Shown here piece by piece: positions 21,301-32,990 of a DNA stretch of 64,000 bases. The notes under the pieces are model-generated. The model had not been told where the DNA came from. It saw only the letters and a program-made list of their open reading frames with translations, and made no database searches. This DNA comes from Plazaster borealis. Taxonomy: Eukaryota; Echinodermata; Asteroidea; Forcipulatida; Labidiasteridae. Each line of letters begins with the position of its first letter. Within the stretch, counting starts at the first letter, position 1. The stretch lies in NCBI GenBank assembly GCA_021014325.1, contig JAJGQC010000513.1:1-64000 (forward strand), written 5' to 3'. The position numbers were made by a program, and so were the translations under genes.

Positions 21301-22120
21301 TTCAACATGTTTGACCACTTTTAATGGTGCAGTGTGAAATGAAAAGAATATTTAACCTGGGAATGCAATTGTAAATTTGTGGTATTAGTAACAGCTATCA
21401 ATTAAGACATGGTAATAGTTAGACTAAAATGCACAATAATGAATAGAATCTTATTATATTTGATCTTAAACATTAATTTAATAGTGCAACTCTATGTATT
21501 TGACTAAAGTAGGAAAATTAGAACAGTTACACAAAAACATACATGTATAAACAGACCACTTGCGTAGGCCGCCATCCCTGAGTTCAAACAATGGAAATGT
21601 GCATGCATGTACACACCACGTACAATCTCAACCAATTATAGCTAGTCTTCATTGACCTCAGTCAGGGTTCTGTTTTGGACTTGTGACCGCGACGTCGTAT
21701 GCAAGGGGTCTATTAAGAGAACATAAAACAGTTATCTGATTCTATGAAGCTTGTATTTTCCAAGCCGATTCATAGCTTTTTGGTATGGATTATTCCTTTC
21801 ACAAGTTTATTAATAATGCATTTTAATCAATATTTTGTAATAAGTGATTCATGTTTAAAATATTATGAAACAGTCTTATCCTTTAAAACTTATAAGTTTT
21901 AAAAATTTTAACTGTCTGTTTTTAAAATCTTGTAAATTATGAAGATAAGTTTTAGAAATTTTAAAATACTTTTTCCATTATTATACTAGAAATTGCTAGA
22001 ATTGAATGTCTCAACAACTGGGATTTAGAAGATAAGGTTGGTTCGATAAATACCTGCAGATTCCCACTTTCTATTAGCTGCCGGTTAATGAAAGAAGGTG
22101 AATTATTTTGTCAATTTTAA
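21300..22120. other. No feature recognised
   Basis: AT-rich intergenic sequence; nothing supportable. Confidence 0.35.
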
Positions 22121-22124
22121 CTTG

Positions 22125-22195
22125 GAGGTAGCAGGATAGTTATGCTCGAACTATCCCAGGGAGTGGTCGCCCCTGCCCATGCCAGCCCAAGGCCT
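22125..22195. repeat. Third copy of the GATCGCCCCTGCC dispersed repeat
   Basis: Matches the core of the copies near 20970 and 21218 in the same orientation, with GTGGTCGCCCCTGCCCATG at its centre. Confidence 0.65.
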
Positions 22196-22439
22196 AAAGC
22201 ACAACCGGGACCTCGGCAAAAACTACATTGAGAAACACAGATTGTATTAAACATTAGGGTGGGTGGTTGGGGACTTGGAAAACATCTGTTTTGAAATGAT
22301 GAGTGTCGTATGTGGTTAGTGAGGGCATCAGGAGACCCTTTTCATCACAGATTCGTTTGAAGAAAACACTATTCATGCAATGCAGCCAGAGTTAGGAAAG
22401 AGACAGAGTTGAGACCAAAATACATTCCTCTAAAACACT

Positions 22440-22800
22440 CTAAAGAGATCAGCCTCTGGTACCATCTTCAATTGCTGCAATGTCCAGGATGTGTTGATCA
22501 TCGAGCTGAATGAAGTGAAGGCCCTTGATCCAAGCCTTCTTTCTGGTGAGACGAACGTACTCCATGGGCTTCGATGTGACTTTCTGCCTGCAGAATCATG
22601 CCAAGAGTGGGGTGGTCAGCAAACTGCAGCCTAGCTGCCGGCAGGTCATACTTGCGGGTGTGTCTGTGAGACTCGTGGCCTAGAGAAATCACCGCCAGGT
22701 GCTGGTTGGACCTTGCCGGTAAATGTGGCCCTCTGACGCCTGAGGGTGCATGAGCTAAGAGCCTTGAGATTGTGGAGGGATGTGTGCAGTTGTCTTGTAT
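22440..22800 (-). pseudogene. Exon-like fragment, minus-strand member of an inverted pair
   Basis: On the minus strand an acceptor-like TGATTCTGCAG is followed by an open frame that includes MEYVRLTRKKAWIKGLHF and IQLDDQHILDIAAIEDG. The plus-strand copy at 24100-24460 conserves the acceptor and the frame (MESVPLKREKTWINCLHL). Similarity also extends about 250 bp upstream, where both read DLPAARLQFA in another frame. The family is not recognised; it may be a decayed mobile-element gene or a duplicated exon. The 152-codon frame across this region (22498-22956) runs in a different register and is not supported. Confidence 0.4.
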
Positions 22801-24100
22801 GATGACAACGATGGCGTGGCTTTTCATCGTAATCTGTTTGCTTCTTGCGTTTCTGACATTCTTGCCAAAGGGAGTATACTGAGGGTGCTTTGTTTCATGT
22901 GTGAATGAATGTGTCATGATCGGGGGGCTCAGCTGGAACCGTGAGAATTTCTGCATTGAGTGGGCAACTGAATGCCAACACTGCTTCTACGGAAAGGTGT
23001 GGTGAGGGCTATCTGAAAGGAGGAGGGCAATGATGGTACGTCCTGACTATTCTTATGCCAGGGGGAGAAATGAGGAGTGAGTGGCATCACGGGTGAATTT
23101 CTGGTTAGCCTTTTCTTGGAGAGGACTTTTCGGGGGTAATCTGAGAAAGGATGGGGCTTACCTACAACGTGGCTGGCGTTCAACTGCACTTTTTGAACTG
23201 GGGGGAGAAAGTGCCTCTTTAGTTTCTGGGAATGATGTATTGGTAAGACTTATTATGATATATTTAGTAAAGTCAAAGGGCCTGTCTGTACTTTATTGTT
23301 GTTTTGTGGTGTCAAGTAAGGCTGTTGGTGGAATGAAGCTGTTGGCTGGGAGTTTAACATGGAGATCACACATTAAGCTGATGCAGAGGCATGCCAGCAT
23401 ACCTTTATCTAGTCGCAGCTGTCTTGAGAAAGGCACATTGATGGGCCCGTCAATGTGTTAATCTCTTTAGAGTATGCTAGATAATAGTATGTTTTGTAAC
23501 AGCTTGATGTCCCCACTGATCTCTATGTTGAACACACATTCAATAGCTTCATTCCATCAGCTGTCTTCCTTGATGCTTCAAAATGGTAATAATCTACATA
23601 CAGGCCCTTTGAGTTTGCCGGATATATTGTGATAACTCTTACTGGTACATTATTCCTGGGAACTACTGAGGCACTTTCAATCCACAGGGCTGAGAGTGTG
23701 TGTGGTTCGCTTCAGTCATCGCGTTTGCAACGAGCTTCTGTCACGGCCTCTGCTTATCGCTGATGAGTCCAGACCCGAGATTGGGTTGGCTGGGGAGAAT
23801 CCTTTGATGTCATTTACTCTTTTGCTCTCTCTTCTGTGTGTGGAATAGCAGTACTGTAAATCCAGCATTTCCTTTTCCATTTGGATTTTCTGTTACCATG
23901 CCGTTTGGTGTTGAGCATTTGGAAGTTCACTTGGTGTAGGGGTTTGAATTGTTTGGGTTGAGGTTTCCTTGAGGGTGGCATGTTTGTTTGCATGTGCGAT
24001 GGGGTACTTTGAGGCGTACTTCTGGAAGCAGGGATGTGAGAAACTCATCAAGGACTCAGATTCTTTGGAAATACATGTGATCCGCGTCATATACAAGGCA
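22800..24100. other. Spacer between the inverted exon-like fragments; no gene recognised
   Basis: Less AT-rich than its surroundings. A 126-codon plus-strand frame (23081-23461) has no family signature and no splice context. Possibly the interior of one decayed mobile element whose ends are the inverted fragments. Confidence 0.35.
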
Positions 24101-24460
24101 ACTGGATCATCGTTCCACCTTCGATTGGCTCCGCTGGCTCATGGCCTTGCAGGGTCTTTGTGGAGCATTTATCGGAAGGGACAATTGGTGACTGGGAGGA
24201 TGATTTCTCGGTCACTAGTCCACAGTCATCACCCGCAAGATGATCTGCCAGCAGCTAGGCTGCAGTTTGCATAGACTACTTCATTCCTGACATGATTCTG
24301 CAGGCATTGAGTCACCTGGAAGTTACATGGAGTCCGTTCCTCTCAAGAGAGAGAAGACCTGGATCAACTGTCTTCACCTCATTCAGGTCTTTGGTCAACA
24401 CTTCTTGTGCATTGGAGTAATTGAAGGTGCTACCACTCGCTGGTCTCTTTAGAGAGACCT
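24100..24460 (+). pseudogene. Exon-like fragment, plus-strand member of an inverted pair
   Basis: TGATTCTGCAG followed by a frame including MESVPLKREKTWINCLHLIQ and HFLCIGVIEG aligns with the minus-strand fragment at 22440-22800. The upstream portion also carries CACCCGCAAG and CTGCCAGCAGCTAGGCTGCA, nearly identical to the mirror copy. Confidence 0.4.
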
Positions 24461-24680
24461 GAGGGATGTGTTTTGTCTCAGCCCTGTTGACCTGACTCTG
24501 GACCCGGGGTATTGCATGGATGATGTTTTCTTCATCTGGACTGTGATGGAGTCGGTTCCAGTGTCTTCATTGGCTGCATGAAGCTCATCATTCTCAAAGT
24601 CTACCAAGTCTTAAACTGTGATTGCCGAGGTCCATCCATTACAAAACACAAGGCCCTGTCCCTCTCAAGTGCAATACTTA

Positions 24681-25410
24681 TTAGTGCAATGTCCAATAGG
24701 TGCAATAGAAATAAATTATGTGAAATACAATCATCTCGACTAGTGCAATACAAATACTTTTATTAGTGCAATGTCCAATAGGTGCAATAGAAATAAATTA
24801 TGTGAAATACAATCATCTCTAGTGCAATACAAATACTTTTATTAGTGCAATGTCCAATAGGTGCAATAGAAATAAATTATGTAAAATACAATCATCTCTA
24901 GTGCAATACAAATACTTTTATTAGTGCAATGTCCAATAGGTGCAATAGAAATAAATTATGTAAAATACAATCATCTCTAGTGCAATACAAATACTTTTAT
25001 TAGTGCAATGTCCAATAGGTGCAATAGAAATAAATTATGTGAAATACAATCATCTCTAGTGCAATACAAATACTTTTATTAGTGCAATGTCCAATAGGTG
25101 CAATAGAAATAAATTATGTGAAATACAGTCATCTCTAGTGCAATACAAATACTTTTATTAGTGCAATGTCCAATAGGTGCAATAGAAATAAATTATGTGA
25201 AATACAATCATCTCTAATGCAATACAAATACTTTTATTAGTGCAATGTCCAATAGGTGCAATAGAAATAAATTATATAAAATACAATCATCTCTAGTGCA
25301 ATACAAATACTTTTATTAGTGCAATGTCCAATATAGGTGCAATAGAAATAAATTATTTAAAATACAATCATCTCTAGTGCAATACAAATACTTTTATAAG
25401 TGCAATGTTT
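24681..25410. repeat. Tandem array of about nine 79-bp units
   Basis: Unit: TTAGTGCAATGTCCAATAGG, then TGCAATAGAAATAAATTATG, then the TACAATCATCTCTAGTGCAA part and TACAAATACTTTTA. Start points fall at 24681, 24763, 24842, 24921, 25000, 25079, 25158, 25237 and 25316. Copies differ by few bases, so the array is young or homogenised. TGCAAT occurs three times per unit. Confidence 0.93.
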
Positions 25411-25444
25411 TTAACTTTGTAGTGTCTTAAGTGCAATCCAAATA

Positions 25445-25640
25445 TTTTTAGTACAGCGGTGTAGCCAAGCTGGGCCTAAGGTCATGGGTCTGGATCCCAC
25501 TGAGTAATGCACCTGCGCTCCAGTGACAAAATATCCACAGGCGCCGTGGATCTGTTTTCACTGGACTTGGAAAAATACAGAGTATATAGTTCTTTTCTCA
25601 CATCACTCTGTGGGTATAACGAAATATTTTATCCCCGGTG
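25445..25640 (+). mobile_element. Possible tRNA-related SINE fragment
   Basis: GTGTAGCCAAGCTGGGCCTAAG then GGTCTGGATCCCA resembles weak A and B boxes in order, and the downstream GTTTTCACTGGA is shared with the SINE that follows at 25685. Assignment is tentative. Confidence 0.4.
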
Positions 25641-25684
25641 CCCGCTGTTAATGTAGAGAATTCGAACTGCGTCTAGCTAATGGT

Positions 25685-25895
25685 AATCTCAGCAGTCTCG
25701 TGGTAAGACATCTGCTCTAGATTGGCAAAGGTTGTGGATTTGAATCCCAACAGAGTTATTACGCCGGTGGAATTTGTTTTCACTGGAAGTATGATGCGGG
25801 GAAAAAGCGACCCCACCTTTAAAAAGCATGGCCGCTGGGCCCCACTGAAAAGCAATGCCCCAGTGAAATATCTCGGCTATGCCGCTGATTACGTG
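25685..25895 (+). mobile_element. tRNA-derived SINE, plus strand
   Basis: A-box-like GTCTCGTGGTAAGACATC and B box GTGGATTTGAATCCC (about 25733-25747) form the head. The tail includes CCCCACTGAAAAGCAATGCC. The same tail motif recurs at 31835-31860 as a truncated relative. Confidence 0.6.
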
Positions 25896-26640
25896 CAATG
25901 TTTTAAAACTTTTAACATATTATAATTTGTAACTGACAAAACTCATTACAATTAATTTTTTAAACCCTTTTATTGCATCATTCTTAAACATTTGTAATAT
26001 TCATTCCAGTTTTTAAAGTTTTAAACCTAATATGTGCAATTGTTTTTTTACAGTTTTATTATCTTATTTGCATCATTCTTTAACTGACAATACTCATTCC
26101 AGTTTTAAAAATTGTAAACATAATATGTGCAATATAGTTGTTTACATGCAGACTTAGATTCAGTGCTTAGGTAAAGGTTCAGTTAGTTTTTAGATTTTGT
26201 AGGTTTAGGTTTAGTGCATAGGCAAAGGTTAGAGTTTAGTGAATATTGAAGTTTTAGGTCATTACTTAGTTGTAGTTTTTAGATGTACATGTAGATTTAG
26301 ATTCAGTGCTTAGGTAAAGGTTAAGTTTCATTTAGTTGTAGTTTTTAGATTTTAGGATAAGTTTTGTGCGATTGCAATAAAACAACAAAACACCAAACCC
26401 ACCACAAAAACATGAATGCATGAAAATTAATCTAAGGCTACCAACATCTGTGTATGAAATGAGATCAAAATGCAGACTTTTCCTTCAATAATAAAAAATA
26501 AAATAATATATAGTCTTATATAGTGAATGTCTCTCCCAAAAAGTTATTCAAAAGGCTCTTTAACAAACAGAAGCATTTAAGACTGCTTTTTTGATTATTT
26601 TGAATTATGAGGCCGATTTATGTGGTGCCTTGAGGGTTTA
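25896..26640. other. AT-rich region with loose TGCAAT and TTTAGGT repeats; no gene
   Basis: Short reiterations of TTTTAAACATAATATGTGCAAT and GGTTTAGTGC-like phrases suggest decayed tandem repeats. Nothing coding. Confidence 0.4.
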
Positions 26641-27530
26641 CAAGGTGCTGCAGTGCATTCAGCTGTGTACCTTTGTCTCACTCTCGAAACTTTGTCCTTC
26701 AGCGACATAACTGATCTGTACCTCCTATAATGATTTGAATATTTACTGCCAATCTTTGTTGTTAGGCAGCAAATGTCTATATACCATGCAGTTTGTGGGC
26801 TCTACCCCAGCAAAGTTATCAGCAAGTACATGAATCGTTATACACACAGCTTGTAGGTATGTTTGTGAAGGATGAATGCATATAAGTTTGAAGTTAGGAC
26901 ATAATGAAGTGACAACCAGAAAGCTCTACGAGTACCAATTCATCTTTCAACACTTCCTGGTGATGAGACTTTGTTTACGACAAGGCCTGATGTGACAAGA
27001 ATTGCTTAATTTTTGTTCCTTGGTTTCGATTTTTTAACTTTTGTCCTTCAGCGACATTACTGATCTGTAATGTTTTTGAATATTTACTGACAATATTTGT
27101 TCTTAGGCATTGGATGTCTATAGTGCCGTGTAGATTGTTATCAAAGTTATCAGCAAGTGCTTTTATTATTATTATTATTATATATTTCTGGTAATGACAC
27201 CAAGGATGCCTCACAAGTGAATCATTATACATGCAGTGTGTGGGTATGTTGGTGAAGGATTCAGACATAACAAGTTTAAAGTTGGGACATAATGAAGTGA
27301 AAACCAGAAAGCTCTACAAGTACCAATTCCTCTTTCAACAATTCCTGGTTGTGAGACTTAGTTCACGACAAGGCCTATTATGATAAGAATTGCTTAATTA
27401 GTTTGATTTGGTCTCACTCTTGAAACTTTTGTCTAACTAGGCTGTACCTCCTATATTTACAGACAATCTCTTTATGTTAGGCATTGGATGTCTACTATGC
27501 CATGCAAATTGTGGGCCCTATCCCCATCCC
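26640..27530 (+). repeat. Three diverged monomers of the 345/352-bp satellite
   Basis: Carries the same landmarks as the array at 34500-39690: CCTTCAGCGACAT, ACTGATCTGTACCTCC, ATTTACTGACAATCT, AGTTATCAGCAAGT, GGGACATAATGAAGTGA and CCAGAAAGCTCTAC. The middle copy is interrupted by an (ATT)n tract near 27163-27182. Confidence 0.8.
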
Positions 27531-27609
27531 CATCAAACTATCTACTTTTGCAGTTCTCCCCTCAATTGCTGTCCAAGACGTTCAATTGTCTGTCTCGCTT
27601 GTTTGTATG

Positions 27610-28125
27610 GGTTACCAGGGGTGTCGGAACATAGGGGTGTCGGAATGTGTGTCGCTACTTCTTCCCATGTGTACTATTCCTGTTTTCTTTCACTCCCTCT
27701 GTCACACTGTGTCCAATCTTGTCACCTAAAGTATATGGGTGTACTTTAAAAGGAATAAATAATTCTTCTTGTCATGTTTGTTTTACGAGAACTGCATCCC
27801 CTTGCTGCAGATTGCTTTTGGCTGCAGTCAACTTCCCGTATATATACAACATTTTTGTGTTCCTGCATAGCATCTTTATCCTTCACTTGTTCGTCCAAAG
27901 TTTTGTTCACAGTTTTCTGCCGAGCACATGAGACACTGCAGTTATTGTACAGGGCATACATTTTCCATTTGGCGCCACCACATTTTGATTCTAAGAGTTT
28001 TTACTTTGTACCAACGATGCCAATGCGTCCCTGATGTGCCAACTTTACACACTTCATTCTTAGTTCCCTTTGGAAAAACAAGTCTGGAACCCCTTTTCAC
28101 TAGATATCCTATGCAACTATCTCTA
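27610..28125 (-). pseudogene. Decayed Ty3/gypsy-type retrotransposon fragment, integrase C-terminal end, copy 1
   Basis: On the minus strand one frame reads SNLQQGDAVLVKQT, then a stop, then IPFKVHPYTLGDKIG, matching the xGDxVLVKQ...PF...PY core that ends gypsy integrases. The preceding lysine-rich segment sits in another frame, so there is at least one frameshift. Nearly the same sequence recurs at 41030-41553. Dead copy; the family is inferred from this short core only. Confidence 0.6.
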
Positions 28126-28137
28126 TACAAACAAAAT

Positions 28138-28496
28138 TATGAGATATCGCCTAACATCACATGGCCGGATTGCCACTTCATAGGTGAGGGCTACACTTAA
28201 CTGATTTGTGCTGTCGACCCAAATCAACTGTCACCAGGGGCACGTTGCCAACTTCTCCTTGGCTGAAACAGGGTTACCCCTTCACAGTCCAGAAGGATGT
28301 AGGCATGGGTATCATCCACTAGGAGCCTGGCTGGTAGAGCAGAATGCAATACCTTCCCAACTTTTCGCGAAGTAATTATAGTCAAGTGCCTTGCTCAAGG
28401 CGAAAGTGTCACGACCGGGATTCGAATACCACACTCTGCTGCTGACAACACCAGAGCTTGGGTCTGGTGAACTCGACCGCTCGACCACGACACGCC
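28138..28496 (-). mobile_element. tRNA-derived SINE of about 350 bp, copy 2
   Basis: Full-length relative of 8457-8805 in the same orientation, with the class II tRNA-like head at the 28496 end (GTCGTGGTCGAGCGGTCGAG and a B box at about 28418-28430) and the shared TATGAGATATCGCC end. Confidence 0.85.
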
Positions 28497-29731
28497 ACTT
28501 CTGAATCCTCATCAATGCAGAGTGGCTTGAATTTATAATGAGGTTTACAAATATGCGTATAAGGAAAGGCCTATACCTTAGAAGATCTTTCTCCCTCAAA
28601 CTATTTTCACTTTCTGTGCAGTTTTAAGAAGGTTACCAGAAAGAGGATGGATTAACGAAAACTTAAAGCACATTTTGAGAAGAAAATTTCATGAGCATTT
28701 TTTTCCCTTTTTGTCAAACAAACTAACTGGCATGCTAATTGAAAATACTTCGGAACTCAACTCAGCCTTGTAAATGGAATTTACACCTAGGTTATACTAT
28801 ACATGTTTGCTGATTGTCAATTAATCTTGCGGGCTTGTGTGATAATTTAGATTGCTTTGTACAGCGTCTCGGGCTTGTAGACGGAATCAGCGCTTTGAAA
28901 AAAAAGGAATTACTGAAGGTTTATCAATATACAGCCAATAATAGAGGTGCAGAAGTGCAAATGAAACAAGACCATGAAAAAAAACTCCAAAATGAATAGG
29001 TAAACAAAACAATACTTTCAATTTAGTACATCTGCTGGTAAAAAGAAACCATGTCAAACAACGTATTTGTTTATGCAGCCACCAATTGAATCAATCAAAC
29101 TTTTCAAATATTGCTCCGACAATTATTCAGTCTAATGGGGGCCATTCAGAATTATCAATGTTTTACTATTCTGATTGCTTTTTGGATGTCAAAGAAGTAA
29201 AAAAGTGACACATAATGTAATTTTCAAACAAATCAAAATAATAAAAGTCACAGATACTAATTTTTGAAGTAGAAAAATAGTAGTCAGGTGATAACATAGG
29301 ATAACAAACATTGATAGCTCTGAAATGCACCAACTTTTTAAAGATTCCTTTAATTGTTCTTTTTAAAGCCCAACATAAAGAACACTACATCTGTTTTTAG
29401 TTGTATTTTATATTTTAATTGTACATTCCTAAATTTATTTTTTTACTTTTAACTTGTTTGAACCTTTTGTAATTTTAAAGAAAAATATTTACCTTTACAT
29501 TGTTTGAAGTTGGTACGTTATGCGCAGGAGGTTCATTAAACCCAACATGTGACCATACCTTAAGTGGTTTATTCATATTTGAAATTAAGTGAAGAAAATT
29601 GTCAGTTTCTTAACAATAAAGTCATCTGGTAAACACTTCAATAACTGGTTAAAAGGACACTTGAAAAAATAACTCAAAAGTTATCAAAACCTCTTTTTAA
29701 TACAAATCTAAATAATATTGTATTATATAGC
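28497..29731. other. Mostly featureless; holds one weak exon-like frame
   Basis: AT-rich sequence with no repeat family recognised apart from the weak open frame at 28865-28999. Confidence 0.35.
28865..28999 (+). CDS. Weak candidate terminal exon, family unknown
   Basis: After an acceptor-like TTGCTTTGTACAG the frame reads RLGLVDGISALKKKELLKVY and continues with a basic, polar tail to TAG at 28997. An upstream acceptor-like CTTTCTGTGCAG near 28620 has no matching open frame. Could be the last exon of a gene or of a mobile element, or chance. Confidence 0.18.
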   Translation, partial: RLGLVDGISALKKKELLKVYQYTANNRGAEVQMKQDHEKKLQNE

Positions 29732-30100
29732 TTAAAGGCACTGGACACGTTTTGTTATTGTCAAAGACCAGTATTCTTACTTGGTGTATACCAATATATA
29801 AATAAAATAACAAACCTGTGAACATATGGGCTCAATTGGTCTCGAAGTTGCAAGAAAATAATGAAAGAAAAAACACCTTTGTTGAACAAATTTGTGTGCT
29901 TTCAGATGCCTGAAAGAGACTTCAGGCCTTTTTCAGAATCAAATATTTTAGTGAGAAACTACCTCTTTCTCAAAAACTTCAGAGGGAGTCGTTTCTCACA
30001 ATGTTTTTAACCTATCAACAGCTCTCTGTTGCTTGTTTTCAAGTAGGTTTTTATGCTAATATATATTTTGGGTAATTACCAAACATGTCCAGTGCCTTTA
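29732..30100. mobile_element. MITE, TTAAAGGCACTGGACAC family, copy 2
   Basis: Ends TTAAAGGCACTGGACAC and CATGTCCAGTGCCTTTA; aligns along its length with 12125-12500. Somewhat more diverged in the middle. Confidence 0.85.
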
Positions 30101-30117
30101 TTACTAATTATATTTGT

Positions 30118-30430
30118 ATACCACACACATAGATCCTTCTCATTTGGTTGGTATATGCTCCAGAATTTAATATAAAAAATAATAAGTTAAGTGGACAAGG
30201 TTGGTGGGGTCTTCAAGGAGTCCTCTATGATGTTCAGAAGGTGTTCTGAAAGAGTTTTCAGAGTTTGAGTGGACGAGTTCTCATGCCATTTCTTTGCTTA
30301 TTGTGAAGAAAATTATAAATGACAAGGATCCAAGTGTGAGTGATATAAAACAAATATGGAATGCATTTCATTTCTGCATTGTTGCAGAATATAAACACTA
30401 CGTGAAATTTGGCTTTTCCATATTTGTATG
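30118..30430. repeat. Dispersed repeat, copy 2 (partner of 10618-11035)
   Basis: Shares the ordered blocks listed for the first copy. It directly follows the MITE at 29732-30100. Confidence 0.55.
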
Positions 30431-30810
30431 CTCTGTTCCGACAAAGTTGTCAGCAATTTGTTCTTTTTCTGTAGACCATTTGAAACCATACTTTGCATAA
30501 TTCTCGAGTGCTGCATGTGTAAAACAGATATTTATCTATCTAATTTCATAATGATGGAGCTTTAGTCATCACCAACAAGAATGTAATAATGTGCACAAAA
30601 AGTTACACAAGAGGAACAAAAATAGCAGATTATTATCCACTGGTTGATGATCTCAGGCACTTTTAAACTATTGTGGGTAGCACATCGGATTCTTGCATTG
30701 CCGGTCATCACAAAATGGGTCAAAAATAAGTATTTTAAGAATACAGAAAAATGAAATAGGACCTATAGTTTGATATTGGATGTCAATCAACATAATCTAG
30801 TGGTATCTTT
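30431..30810. other. No feature recognised
   Basis: AT-rich spacer before the 206-bp array. Confidence 0.35.
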
Positions 30811-31825
30811 CATTAGAATGAGCACTTCAGACTTTGATTCATGTGGCAATGGTCATCGGAATACAGGTTTGAATCAAGATTGCCATTCAGATCTATGAAA
30901 GATTCCTCTCACTATCAGATGATGAGGTCTACATTGTACATCATCATCAGAGACTTGGGCATTGCCATCATATTGGCTTTTCATGTACATTGCAAATGTT
31001 TAACAGTGCTGTAATGCATTAGAATGAGCACTCCAGACTTTGATTCTTGTGGCGATGGTCATCGGAATACAGGTTGGAATCGAGATTGCCATTCAAATCT
31101 ATGGAGGATTCCTCCTCCCATCAGATGATGAGGTCTACATTGTACATCATCATCAGAGACTTGGGCATTGCCATCATATTGGCTCATCATGTCATTGTAC
31201 GTGTTCAACAGTGCTGTAATGCATTAGAATGAGCACTTCAAACTTTGATTCTTGTGGCGATGGTCATCGGAATACAGGTTTGAATCTAGATTGCCAATCA
31301 AATCTATGGAGGATTCCTCCTCCCATCAGATGATGAGGTCTACATTGTACATCATCATCAGAAACTTGGGCATTGCCATCATATTGGCTTATCATGTACA
31401 TTGTACGTGTTCAACAGTGCTGTAATGCATTAGAATGAGCACTTCAAACTTTGATTCTTGTGACGATGGTCATCGGAATACAGGTTTGAGTCGAGATTGC
31501 CATTCAGATCTATGGTGGATTCCTCCTCACTCTCAGATGATGAGGTCTACATTGTACATCATCATCAGAGACTTGGGCATTGCCATTATATTGGCTTACC
31601 ATGTACATTGTACATGTTCAACAGTGCTGTAATGCATTAGAATGAGCACTTCAGACTTTGATTCTTGTGGCGATGGTCATCGGAATACAGGCTTGAATTG
31701 CCATTCAGATCTTTGGAGGACTCCTATCCATTATCAGATGATGTGGCCTAGGCCTACAATGTACATCATCATCATCATCATAGACTTTGACATTGGCATA
31801 TCATCAACAGATACATGTAGCGCCC
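30811..31825 (+). repeat. Tandem array of five units of about 206 bp
   Basis: Units begin CATTAGAATGAGCACTTC at 30811, 31017, 31222, 31428 and 31635, and include GATGGTCATCGGAATACAGG, CAGATGATGAGGTCTACATT and GACTTGGGCATTGCCAT. The last unit is diverged and has an expanded CATCAT tract. Open frames of about 60 codons recur only because the unit recurs. Confidence 0.92.
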
Positions 31826-31930
31826 TCCCCCCTTGAAAGCAATGCCCCCTGTGAAAATATCCTAGCATACATTGTACATATTCAACTGTGCTATCACGGG
31901 TGATTACGAGCACTGTGCATATAGTATACT
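31826..31930 (+). mobile_element. Truncated SINE tail
   Basis: GAAAGCAATGCCCCCTGTGA and the following GTGATTACG match the tail of the SINE at 25685-25895. No tRNA-like head remains. Confidence 0.4.
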
Positions 31931-32755
31931 TCACCCAGAATCTTGTGGCCATGGTCAGAAGAGTATTGGTTGAGGTATGACTGCCACTAAAGAATCATGA
32001 ATATCTGCTCCCAACTAGTTTTACTTTTGCCTGAGATCATTTCAGTCAAATAGTCTATTTCAGTCAAATAGTAAAATAGCCACTGTTGTACCTTAGCTCA
32101 GTCGCAAATGTTGTGTGTTTTTGAAAAGATAAGTCAAGTATGGTTTCATTTAAGGCTTCAACATTCTAATCATGTATTTGAAATACAACTGTACACTACT
32201 GTAAATGCCAGTTAGCTTTACAATTGTATTACTGTTTTTAAGTATAAAAGTGGGATCCCACTTGAGTAGTTTTATTTAATTGATACATAGCTGTATGCAT
32301 GGAGGAAGAACGCATCAGTCACAACCATAGATTAAGAGTTCCAAGTACTGAAACATGTTAGTGCAATATTTGCACTCAAAACAAGTTTTGAGATTAAAAG
32401 ATTTGGTGAGATTCAAATAATTAGAAGTCCTCCTCCATGGTATACAATTTTTAAAAACATTACTTTTGTATGTATTTTTAAAGCTGTATGGTGAATTCAT
32501 AACCTACAAACCTGTTAGATATTAGCAATGAAATACATTTAGTCTCACTGCAAATATGTATAACAGACTGGAGCTGTTGAAATGGTTTCATTCCTGGTTC
32601 CAAAATAAGGGACATATTTATTTGAGTCTGAAATGTTTCAATTACATATCCTGACTGTTAAGAGTTTGACAATAATGATCACCACACAGCAATTTTGAAA
32701 AATCAAATAAGAAATGATTTCAGTCACATATCGATAAAGTACTTAAACAAAACTT
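31931..32755. other. No feature recognised
   Basis: AT-rich intergenic DNA. Confidence 0.35.
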
Positions 32756-32759
32756 TGTA

Positions 32760-32990
32760 CGGGTAGCGGGTAGCATTCGGGGCTACTTCAGGTCTGACAC
32801 TCCTGCCCACGCGATGTCCCAGGTCCATCTTCCTAGGGTGGAACCACCTGGTAATAGGCCCGCACCCAGGGTTACGGGTAACGACGGATCACCAATGAGG
32901 TTATGCAGTTGAAACTATATAAAGGAAGCTGGCAGTACACTGGACTGTGAATTCCATTGAATTGCAAACTTGGAAAATGGAGGTCATGAC
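32760..32990 (+). promoter_or_regulatory. GC-richer segment with a TATA box; possible mobile-element promoter
   Basis: Starts with a relative of the GGGTAGC...CCTGCCCA dispersed repeat. A TATA box (ACTATATAAAGGAAG) lies near 32915-32925, followed at about +55 by an ATG in a frame of only 21 codons. The arrangement suggests a decayed LTR or a repeat-borne promoter. No partner LTR was found. Confidence 0.35.

Noticed and set aside
22498..22956. 152-codon minus-strand frame as a gene
   Set aside because: It is in a different register from the frame conserved in the inverted partner, so its length is probably chance in a less AT-rich stretch.
23081..23461. 126-codon plus-strand frame
   Set aside because: No recognisable domain and no conservation evidence.
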